Shown here: piece by piece, positions 55,734-64,000 of the stretch
Layout: every line of letters starts with the position of its first letter
Position numbering within the stretch: the first letter of the stretch is position 1
NCBI GenBank assembly: GCA_963576565.1
Contig: OY755045.1
Span: forward strand, 40,805,909 to 40,869,908
Length of the DNA stretch: 64,000 bases
Direction: 5' to 3'
DNA from: Aspidapion aeneum
Lineage: Eukaryota; Arthropoda; Insecta; Coleoptera; Brentidae
Notes under the pieces: generated by a model
Told to the model about the DNA's origin: nothing
Database searches by the model: none
What the model saw: only the letters and a program-made list of their open reading frames with translations
Program-made: the position numbers and the translations under genes

Positions 55734-57108
55734 TTTGAGGCATATTGGTAGCTCCGTTATTGCTACTTTCTAGTTTAGTTAATCGCTCATCAAGTTTGTT
55801 CAATTTCTCCAAAATTAATTGTAGTGTTTGTTCCATAGTATTTTGACTACTGATATTAATATCAGGTATAGTAGCTGTTGCTGCTACTTGGCTGTATGTC
55901 CTTGTCACAGAGTTTTGTGTGACTGTGTTTCTTGTCTGTTGGTTTTGTCTATTTGTACTCACGTTTGGTATGAGATTCGGTTTCTTAGGTTTATTTTTCA
56001 ATTTTTGTATTTCCTTAGCAACAAGGCATCCTCTGTAGTTAGCAGGATGCTTGCCTCCACAGTGGATGCATTTTGGCTCAGATTCTTTTGGTTTGGGGCA
56101 TTCTACAGTAAGATGTTTCCCCGTGCATTTTACGCAACGTGGTTCTTTAGCGCAATATTTTTGCGTGTGTCCATAAGATTGGCATCTTTTGCATTGAGGG
56201 ACTAACTTTGAGGTTTTTAGTGCTTTTATTTCCACTTCAATCCCAAGGATACTGGAAATTTCAAAAATTTTGTTGATATCTTCATCGTGGCTGAATGTGA
56301 GCATAAACATGTTAAGAGGTTGTCTTGTTCTCCATTTAAGTTTGTTGCTGGCCTCCAGTGCCTTAAAACCTTTTTTTTGTAGATCAGCTACAATTTTTTG
56401 TGGGTCACATGAGAAGTGTAGCCTATTCGCTATTACTCTAATTGGCCTTATTTGTTTGTTTTCGTATGAGTGCCATTGATGCTTTATTTCATTAAGCATT
56501 TTAGTAACCAGCCGATAGCTGTCTGCGTCTTGTACATTTATTTTAATATTTTCGTTATTTAAAACTTTTATTTTAACTCCTTGTATGATATTTAACTTTT
56601 CATAAATATCATTAAAATTATTTACGCCATTTACCATAATCGGTGGAGGTAATGGAGCTTTTTTAACCTTAGTTGGGGGTTCTTCATTTTGTGTTTTATT
56701 GGAGGGCTCTCCAGTGCCCGAGCTTTGTTGTGGTGGTGAGAGTGAAGTATCCATTCGACGTTTTTTCCAACCTTTTCCTTTTTGTCTGATCCACTCAGTT
56801 TCTCTTGCCAGATCGTCCTCATCAGTAATGTAGTCCATGTCAGACTCTTCTTTTTTAGTGACTTTTGTCTCTAAATCTGCAAATTTTCTTTGCATACTTT
56901 CCAGTTGACTTCGGAGATAATCCACTTGTACACTAAGTGAATTTTTTTCGTTTTGGGATTTTTTCCATTCGCTATATAAAACTTCTTCATTTTGTGTTCT
57001 AGCATGGCTATCCTGAAATAATTCGGCATTATCCATTTTTTCTTGATTTTGTTTGGGCTTTTCGCTAATTTTTAAAACAAGTTTCACACTTTTTTTGCTT
57101 TTAAACAT
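55723..57108 (-). CDS. Jockey-like ORF1: RNA-binding gag-like protein
   Basis: An intact 461-residue frame from ATG 57108 (MFKSKKSVKLVLK). It has a coiled-coil-like charged N-terminus (about 45-90), an RRM/PRE-type region (IIQGVKIKVLNNENIKINV..., about 170-290) and three CCHC zinc knuckles: CKRCQSYGHTQKYC, CVKCTGKHLTVEC and CIHCGGKHPANYRGC (about 310-365). A Gln/Asn/Thr-rich stretch and a final leucine-heptad segment (TLQLILEKLNKLDERLTKLE) follow. ORF1 proteins coat the element RNA. It has the usual ORF1 length, and its end overlaps the ORF2 start. Confidence 0.9.
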   Translation of the reverse strand: MFKSKKSVKLVLKISEKPKQNQEKMDNAELFQDSHARTQNEEVLYSEWKKSQNEKNSLSVQVDYLRSQLESMQRKFADLETKVTKKEESDMDYITDEDDLARETEWIRQKGKGWKKRRMDTSLSPPQQSSGTGEPSNKTQNEEPPTKVKKAPLPPPIMVNGVNNFNDIYEKLNIIQGVKIKVLNNENIKINVQDADSYRLVTKMLNEIKHQWHSYENKQIRPIRVIANRLHFSCDPQKIVADLQKKGFKALEASNKLKWRTRQPLNMFMLTFSHDEDINKIFEISSILGIEVEIKALKTSKLVPQCKRCQSYGHTQKYCAKEPRCVKCTGKHLTVECPKPKESEPKCIHCGGKHPANYRGCLVAKEIQKLKNKPKKPNLIPNVSTNRQNQQTRNTVTQNSVTRTYSQVAATATIPDINISSQNTMEQTLQLILEKLNKLDERLTKLESSNNGATNMPQNGQ

Positions 57109-57276
57109 GATATATTATTTATAATACACATTGTATATAGATTCTCAACACAGGTATCTCGCGCGCGATGTTTTTTGTAAACAAAACAAACTCCGACTTT
57201 GACCTCGTTAGCACTATCATGCAGGTACGATGCAATATAACCGTACGGAACTGCGATCGATTGAATACTGCTAATT

Positions 57277-59130
57277 AAAAAAATATTTACGTTACTATAA
57301 TTTTTTTAATCTGGTTTTTAAATAAAAATCTGGAAACCATTAAAAAAGCACAGAAGTATTTTTTATAAGAAAATAAGGAATTGTTAAAAAATTTATCACT
57401 AAAATATTTTTTACAAGAGCAAAATATCACAAGTTTCCAAAAGATTCTGAGCTTTCATGTTTAAAGTTGTAAAAGCATTAAGAAAATGTCCAACTTTAAA
57501 TACATAAGTTTTAATCAGAAATCTAAATAAATGGATCTGTGACAAATCTGATACCTTCCTAGCTAGCTTATTAGCACCCTTTAAGTAAAGCTATGAAAAT
57601 CAGCCTTGAAAACAGTTTCCTTTTAATATCTCAGAAACTAAAGCTCCTAAGAAGTTTTTGGTTATGACACAAATTATTGAGCCTAGTGTGGTCTACTATA
57701 TTCCGAAAACCACATATTCATACGATGCTCCGTTAAAAAGTTAGCATCTTTGAAATTTTTTAATTGTCAAACACCTGTCATTAGCATTAATGAATTTTGA
57801 CCAAAATTTAATCAGCTCGTTAGAGTGTCAAACACAATTTTTCCTAAAAATTTTATGAAAATTGGTTCAGCGGTTTAGGAGCTATCATGTTACGGACAGA
57901 AAAAAAATACACACACACACAGACAGACGTCACGTCAATATTGCTAGGATAGGTCAAAATACACTCAAATTATACATTTTCGGCGTTATCTCAAAAAAGC
58001 ATTTTCGTCGAAAACAATACCTTCTCTAGCCATTGCTGTGCGGGCTAGGAAGGTAACAAGTTACCAACCGCCAAAGTGAAATGTTTTACTTCTGCGGACG
58101 TGGAGAGCTTACCTAGCTACACCTCTGGATAACTATGACACCTCACCATTATTATGTTTTTCGTTGATCCTTTCTTTCCTAGTTATTTTCTTTTTATATT
58201 TTTGGAAGGTTTTTGTTTTCTTAAAGGTGCTAACTGATTAATTAGAATTATAAAAGAAAACATCAAAATGCGTCACGTGTTTTCAAAAATGGCGTTTTCA
58301 AAAAATAAGCGTTGAAATGTTTAGTACTTATAGAATCTTGTTATTGGAAAAAAAATAATTTTTTAAAACATCGACCAAATAAATATATATACAATAAATA
58401 TAAAGTACGTTTAGGAGTTTTTGAGATATGACGATTAAATCAAAAACCCTCTTTAGCCCAAATGATCGCTAAATTTTAAAATATTTCTGTATTTTCAAAC
58501 CGATTTTTTATAAATTAAAAGCACTCTTTGTCTACAAAACTGCGGTTTTTAGGACAATTTTCTTTATATTTTAACATTTAAAATAACTATGTACTAAAAA
58601 AATTCTTTAAATAAACAATAAGACATTAGTTATTAAAAGTGGTATTAAAAAGACCAGTTAAAACAGATTTTAACCATTTGCTAATTAAAAAAATATTAAC
58701 GTTACTATAATTGTTTAATATGGTTTTTTAAAACTTGCCGATAATAAAATTTCGGAAAAATCCACAGAAGTATTTTTTTTAAGACAAAAAAATAATGAAT
58801 TATTAAAAAATTTATCACTAAAATATTTTTGACAAGAACAAAATATCACAAGTTTCCAAAAGTTTCTGAGGTTTCATTTTAAAGTTGTAAAAGTATTAAA
58901 AAATATTTAAACATCATTTTAGTACATATTCCACTTACCACTTAAAAGCAAATGTGTTTGCTTAGTTTGATGGGTTCCACTTGAAGCAGATTAATTTCAA
59001 AATCCAAAAAGTTCCATGGTAAAAAAAAACTTTACACTTTTCACATATTTTCACTAAATCCTAATAATATAAGTTTTAATCACAAATCTAAAAAAGTTTT
59101 CAACGGCCGAAGAAATGTTTTACTTTTACA
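57277..59130. repeat. tandem 1.0-1.4-kb repeat, further units, with LINE-tail-like insert
   Basis: It continues the repeat interrupted by the Jockey-like LINE (landmarks as at 51562-52832). The segment of about 57840-58050 reads attggttcagcggtttaggag, then acacacacagacagacgtca, and resembles the 3' tail of RTE-type LINEs. Its end (ataccttctctagccattgctg) recurs at about 11400. Non-coding. Confidence 0.6.
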
Positions 59131-59248
59131 GCCGTGGAGGGAAGTTGCCAAAACTCACACGAGACTCAACTTCAAGAGTTTAAAGAGCGGCTATATTCGC
59201 GGGTTAAAACACGTATCATCAGGCGCCGAGACGCGACTGAATACAGCG

Positions 59249-59470
59249 ATGGAAAACAACGACGCGGCTCCACGGCGCTTCAGAATTCCTCTTAAAACAA
59301 TACCGAATCTTTCAAGTGCCATTTTCGCCACGAAGGTTTGTAATCATCATGGCGATTCTATACTTGATGTCTCCGAAAAGACGAGTCGCAAAACAGCGAC
59401 TTGTTTTGAGCAACCTACGGTGATATCTAAAAGAGCAACTTACACAGAAAAAAAGAAGTTCTTCAGTTAA
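59249..59470 (+). CDS. small hypothetical gene or first exon
   Basis: 73 codons from ATG 59249, MENNDAAPRRFRIPLKTIPN, ending KKKFFS. Upstream (59150-59248) the DNA is GC- and CpG-richer than its surroundings. A splice donor-like AAG|GTTTGT occurs at about 59335, so the true coding part may be the first 29 codons only. No family recognised. It could be a host first exon or part of an old element. Confidence 0.35.
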   Translation: MENNDAAPRRFRIPLKTIPNLSSAIFATKVCNHHGDSILDVSEKTSRKTATCFEQPTVISKRATYTEKKKFFS

Positions 59471-60203
59471 GAAAAGTAGTTTTCTTGAAAAAATTATCTT
59501 AACCCAAAACGAACAAAATGTTTTTTTTTCATCTAAGCAACCCGCTTGTTTTGGGAAAAAAAATAATTGTCTTGGTAAACTGTTTTGGTTTAAAAGAAAC
59601 TGCCTTTAGCGAAGAAAAAGTGGTTTTATAGCAAGATATAAAATGTCTTACTAATATCTTCTTAACACAAATAAAGCTTTACTTTCCCTTTCATTTTTTA
59701 ACTCAAAATATCCGGCATCACAAAACGAAAATGGCGATTTATTCCAATGGAACTAGGTACTTCGTATTTTGAGCTTGCGGCGAACGCGTGTCAATGTCGG
59801 CTATTTTTTTACGTACTTTTCCTAAAGATAATTTCTTTAACAAGGCGGTGTCGTCATGACATATTTACATTCCCTACGTTATGGGAACATAAATATGTCA
59901 AAATATCTTGACTTCATCGCCTTGCTAAAAAAAATTAGTGCATGTTAAAAAAAAATTGTGTTTACATAATGGAAAATATTGTTGACTTATTACATTTAGT
60001 TAGAAAAATAAATTTTCTTGACTGAATTATAGTTTTTTTTTGCTTGGAATAATCTTTTTTTTAAAGAAAATAATTAAATGCATCGAGTCAAAAGGATTTT
60101 AATGTCTCAAGTCAAGACGAAATTAAAGAAAGAATCTTTTGATTCAAAAAAACTTTTAGATACTTTTAATTTCAAATTAATTATATATAAAAAAATGTAT
60201 AAA
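59471..60203. other. intergenic DNA with a short hairpin
   Basis: AT-rich. An imperfect inverted repeat at about 59840-59930 (caaggcggtg, catgacatattta and complements) could be a small MITE. Nothing else recognised. Confidence 0.4.
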
Positions 60204-60365
60204 CAGTGGCGCACCCAGAAATATGTTTTGGGAGGGGCCCGAGACCCCATGATAACGTATTTCAGGGTATTTTTTGTCTCAATTCATGAAATATGTGGAA
60301 AATATTAACAAAAATTTTAGGGTTAGGCGGGGCCGGGCCCCGAGGCCCCCCTGGGTGCGACCATG
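60204..60365. mobile_element. hAT-like MITE
   Basis: Starts CAGTGGCGCACCCAG and ends CTGGGTGCGACCATG; the inverted match is about 14 bp. Flanks tgtataaa and gtataaat suggest a 7-8-bp duplication. It has the same G- and C-run interior and gaccccatga-type string as the MITE at 1544-1705. Confidence 0.55.
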
Positions 60366-60579
60366 GTATAAATGCAGAAGTTGTAGAGTTTATCCAAACC
60401 GGACAGAAAATATTATCTAACAAAACAAATAAATGTCGCAAAGTTAAAAAAGTCCCATTTGAAGAGCGATCTCTCCCAAAAATTACAGCGATAATTGCAC
60501 AGGCAGAGTAGAAAAAATTATAGCGATAATCGCGCTACAGGTTTTTTAAATTGTTAGGTATTTGTTTCTTAAAATAAAA

Positions 60580-61915
60580 TGTGGCTACTACAAAATTATT
60601 TGCCTGTTGTTTATCTTAGAGAAACTACTCAAAAATCTCACATATATTATCAATCAGTGCATAAACGGACACCCAGTAACTAATGATTGGAAAATTGGAT
60701 TCATATCCTCAATACATAAAAAAGGAAACAAGCTGGATTGCAACAATTACAGAGGAATTTCAGTAACCAGTACTCTAAGTAGATTGTACGGTAGGATTCT
60801 TAGAGATCTAATAGAGAATGATTTTCATGAACAAGAAGATAAGCAAAGTGGGTTTCGGGAAGGCAGATCTTGTAGTGATAATGTTTTTTGTCTCAAACAA
60901 GTAATTGAGAAAAGGAGCGCCAGAAATATAGAGACTCATGTTACCTGTGTGGACCTACAAAAAGCATATGATACCGTTCCAGTAGAAAAATTATGGACAG
61001 TGTTAGAGCAAACTAATATCAATTATACATACATAAAAGCGATAAAAGAACTATACAAAGAATTCCTGGTAACAAAAAACTTACGACAGGGATGTTGTAT
61101 TTCTCCAACTCTTTTTAAAATATATATCGCAGTGGCCCTAAAAAACTGGAAACGAAAAGTGCACGGCATGGGAATACAACTTAATGACCGATTTACCATA
61201 TACACACTGCAGTTTGCTGACGACCAAGTAATTGTAGCTAATGAATACCAAAAGTGGGGATTAACAGTGAACGTGGACAAGACACTGTACTTATGTATTG
61301 GAAACGAATCCAGTGAGTTAGAACTAGACAATGGACAAACAATATCTCCATGCAATAAGTATGTATACTTGGGTGTCACATTTGATAAGACAGGAACATA
61401 CTGTAAAGAACTGGAAAAAAGAATAGTAAAAGCAAAAAAAATTATTGGATGTCTTAACAGTATTTTATGGAGCAGAGAGATAAAAAAGAGTGTAAAATTT
61501 AACATATATGAAACAATGGTGAAAAGCACGCTGTTGTATGAAATACAGACCTGTCGCGTAACAGAAAAATACAAAACAAAAAGGAAAGTGTCGAAATTGA
61601 TGCAATATGAAGATCATTGAGAATATCTAGAATAGATCACATAAGAAATGAGATCATAAAAGAAAGAATGGGAATCGAGGGAAGCATAACGGATGACATC
61701 CCTAAAAGGCAACTGATTTGGTACGGACATGTACAACGGATGAACGACGAAAGATTACCAAAGCAGGTCCTGGAATGGCAACCAATGGGGCGCAGAAACT
61801 AGAATGGCAACAGTCAATCCAAAGATCAATGAGTCAAAAAAATCTGACAGAAGACGATTGTCAGGATCGAAGCAGGTGGAGAATGGGCGTCGGACAACGT
61901 AGAAAAACGTTCTAA
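60580..61915 (+). pseudogene. RTE-like LINE reverse transcriptase, 5'-truncated
   Basis: The frame from about 60562 holds QCINGHPVTNDWKIGFISSI, then KKGNKLDCNNYRGISVTST (RT motif 1), CVDLQKAYDTVP (first catalytic Asp), LRQGCCISPTLFKIYI and LQFADDQVIVANE (FADD). The thumb region (YLGVTFDKTG) and a tail with WYGHVQRMNDERLPKQVLEW are in frames that change near 61615 and 61790. The endonuclease half is absent, which is usual for 5' truncation of LINEs. The motif set resembles RTE-clade or related insect LINEs. Inactive. Confidence 0.75.
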
Positions 61916-62372
61916 ACCGACATAGTAGTAGTGTTTTTCTTATTATTCGGAACATATTCTAATAAATTAAATTTAAATCAACCAGGTAATTTGCGAACTC
62001 AACGTATTTTTCTACAAATTGCAATTGTTTGTTTTCACATTTTACGAAAACACCCTACTCCTGCAGAGCTGGACTTTTTCGCAAAAATATATAAACAAGC
62101 TCCTGCAATTATAAAAAAAACACGTTGCATTTAATAAAAAATGTGTCATTAAATGAATCAATTTTTATTTCACAAAACTTATGCATCTAGCCACATCTAA
62201 CAGGGTCTGTACGCCCCCATATAGTAATGACACGTGGGACAAAAATTGTACGTATCTTGACAGGTTTTCAAGCAGTACGGCAACAGGCAACAGAGCCAAC
62301 AGAAGCATACACACAGAAATGCTGTAAGGACGTGGGATAGGTGGTCGTACAGCCTTGGCCTTTCTGGGGATG
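61916..62372. other. intergenic DNA with a repeat shared with the window end
   Basis: The segment of about 62144-62235 (ttatgcatctagccacatct, then aacagggtctgtacgccccc and atatagtaatga) is repeated directly at about 63912-64000, running off the window. The repeats flank the foldback element, so they may be longer terminal direct repeats or a tandem satellite. Confidence 0.55.
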
Positions 62373-63828
62373 GGACAATTCGCCGCGGCCGATTCGCCGC
62401 AGCCGATTTGCCGCAACCAATTCGCCGCAGCCGATTCGCCGCGGCCAATTCGCCGCGGGAAAATTCGCCGCGAGATTTTTTATTTTATGATATTACCATT
62501 GGCAATTGTTTAAACAGTTTTATTTAGCTTGACTTCATATAATATATTTGTTTGATCATAACTTTTTCAAACTCTTCGAACTAGTTATTTGGTGGTTAGT
62601 ATAATACAATTCAACATTTTTTTTTATTAGAAAAATAAATAATATGGCGGATTTTCCTATTTATGAACCGATTTGCCTCAAACTTGAAACATCGCGGCGC
62701 TTAGGGTAACTTAATACAATTATTGACTTAAATTTAAAAGAATTAAAATGGCTGATCAAAAATGGCGGATTTTCCCATTTATGAAAAGATTTGCATCAAA
62801 CTCGGAACTTTGAGATCTTTCAGGTCGCTGATTATTATTTTAAACTTAATTTTTAAAAAATCAAAATGGCGGTTCCGCAATTTTTTATTAATAAATCGAT
62901 TTGTCTCAAACTTGAAACATTACGGCGCTTGGGGTAACTTAATACAATTTTTGACTTAAATTTAAAAAAATGAAAATGGCGGATCAAAAATAGCGGATTT
63001 TCCCATTTATGAACCGATTTGCATCAAACTCGGAACTTTGAGATCTTTCAGGTCGCTGATTATTATACTAAAATTTTTAAAAATCAAAATGGCAGTTCCA
63101 CAATGGCGCACTTTCTTGTTCATAAACCGATTTGCCGCAAAATTGGGAAGGGCTGATTTCTCTGGGGGGGGGGGGGGGGGGGGCGAAGCCTCATGATGGC
63201 GAATTTTATACTCTTTAATCTTTTTATTCATGAAATATGTGAAAAATATCTAAAAAAATCTTAGGCTTGGGGGGTAGGCCCCGAGGAATCCGCCATTTTC
63301 AGGTTTTAAAATTTAAATCAAAAATTGTATTGAGTTACCTTAGGCGCCGCGATGCTTCAAGTTTGAGGCAAATCGGTTTATAAATAAGAAAGTGCGCCAT
63401 TGTGGAACCGCCATTTTGATTTTTTAAAATTGAGTAAAAAATAATAATCAGCGACCTAAAAGATCTGAAAGTTCCGAGTTTGATGCAAATCGGTTCATAA
63501 ATGGGAAAATCCGCCATTTTGGATCCGCCATTTTTATTTATTTTTCTAATAGAAAAAATTGTTGAATTGTATACTAACCCCAAATACCTAGTTGGAAAAG
63601 TTTCAAAAAAGTTATGATGAAACAAATAAACAAATATATTTATATGAAGTCAAGCTAAATAAAACTGTTTAAACAATTGCCAATGGTAACATCATAAAAT
63701 AAAAAATCTCGCGGCGAATTGTGCCTGCGGCGAATTGGCCGGCGGCGAATTGTACCGCGGCGAATTGTACCGCGGCGAATCGGCCGTAGCGAATCGGCTG
63801 CGGCGAATCGGCCGCGGCGAATTGTCCC
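62373..63828. mobile_element. foldback element with CCGCGGCGAATT arms
   Basis: Outer arms begin GGGACAATTCGCCGCGG and end with the complement. Each has 6-8 units of about 14-16 bp (cgccgcggccgatt and variants). Next come inverted single-copy segments (caattgtttaaacagtttta and agcttgacttcatata with complements). The interior has about 240-bp units (gaaccgatttgcatcaaact, then ggaactttgagatctttcag) twice in one orientation (62640-63120) and once inverted (63290-63545), around a G-run (about 63159-63182) that marks a hAT-MITE-like fragment. No gene. Confidence 0.8.
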
Positions 63829-63911
63829 CTACCCGGCTTTTCTAGTTATTTTTTATATACTAATTAGTTGGTCGAAAATTGACACTAATTTAAAAATATC
63901 GAATAAAAAGA

Positions 63912-64000
63912 GTGTAATTCAATGAAACAATTTTTATTTCATAACACTTATGCATCTAGCCACACCTAACAGGGTCTGTACACCCCCATATAGTAATGAA
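63912..64000. repeat. direct repeat copy at the window end
   Basis: Matches about 62144-62235 with few differences and continues past the window edge. Confidence 0.75.

Larger units (their letters stand above)
52841..57268 (-). mobile_element. Jockey-like LINE, nearly full length
   Basis: A minus-strand LINE with a poly(A) tail (T-run to about 52864), two ORFs, and an 8-bp flanking duplication TGCTAATT (52833-52840 and 57269-57276). The 4.4-kb length and the ORF1-plus-ORF2 layout fit the Jockey clade. ORF2 has one frameshift. It is inserted in the tandem 1.0-1.4-kb repeat. Confidence 0.85.

Noticed and set aside
62165..62448. Open frames over the CCGCGG repeats (also 63719-63925)
   Set aside because: Translations of the foldback arm repeats (RRIGCG / SAAANRP type) with no other support.

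Overview
The window reads as repeat-dense, AT-rich nuclear DNA of an arthropod, most likely an insect. The evidence is the set of mobile elements: BEL/Pao and other LTR retrotransposons, Jockey-like and RTE-like LINEs, a THAP-domain P element, a pogo/Tigger element, hAT and mariner MITEs, foldback elements, and a Polinton/Maverick-type protein-primed DNA polymerase. No complete host gene, rRNA, tRNA or CRISPR array was recognised. At most three short host-like exons are proposed, all with low confidence. The species cannot be named from the sequence.

Layout. 1-845: 153-bp satellite with a 40-bp perfect palindrome in each monomer. 846-2468: AT-rich DNA, a possible exon on the minus strand (about 1266-1497) and a hAT-like MITE. 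2471-5210: pogo-like transposon (TA target site) with a foldback element (2636-3678) inside it. 6350-17560: a nest in which a BEL/Pao retrotransposon (6846-17372, minus strand) is split in its protease region by a P-element copy (10763-14457, 8-bp target duplication, one THAP exon). 17634-18786: a second foldback element of the same family as the first. 19819-20256: solo LTR. 20895-24700: foldback, MITEs, a (TA)n microsatellite and short tandem repeats. 26692-31243: element with Transib-type ends (CACAGTG termini, CGGCG duplication) carrying a 2.4-kb multi-unit foldback.

The centre of interest is 31863-51556. An LTR retrotransposon has LTRs of 425 and 447 bp, a CTGAC target duplication, a primer-binding site and a polypurine tract. 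It carries tandem leader repeats and a gag-like gene but no recognisable pol. Its gag is interrupted at 33383-49885 by a 16.5-kb, almost perfect palindrome flanked by a 6-bp duplication (CACATT) and ending AG...CT. Each 7.8-8.5-kb arm encodes a protein-primed family-B DNA polymerase of about 1,230 codons and a 22-bp minisatellite; only 186 bp separate the arms. The duplication length and termini fit Polintons/Mavericks, but no integrase, ATPase, protease or capsid genes were seen. It therefore looks like a polymerase-only inverted-dimer derivative of a Polinton-like element, now decayed: both arms share one in-frame stop, and the right arm has several further breaks.

51562-59130: tandem 1.0-1.4-kb repeats split by a nearly complete Jockey-like LINE (52841-57268). 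59249-61920: a small possible gene, a hAT-like MITE and a 5'-truncated RTE-like LINE. 62373-63828: a foldback element with CCGCGGCGAATT-type arms, flanked by direct repeats that run off the window. Almost everything here is mobile-element sequence. The genes act together only within each element, and most are broken.
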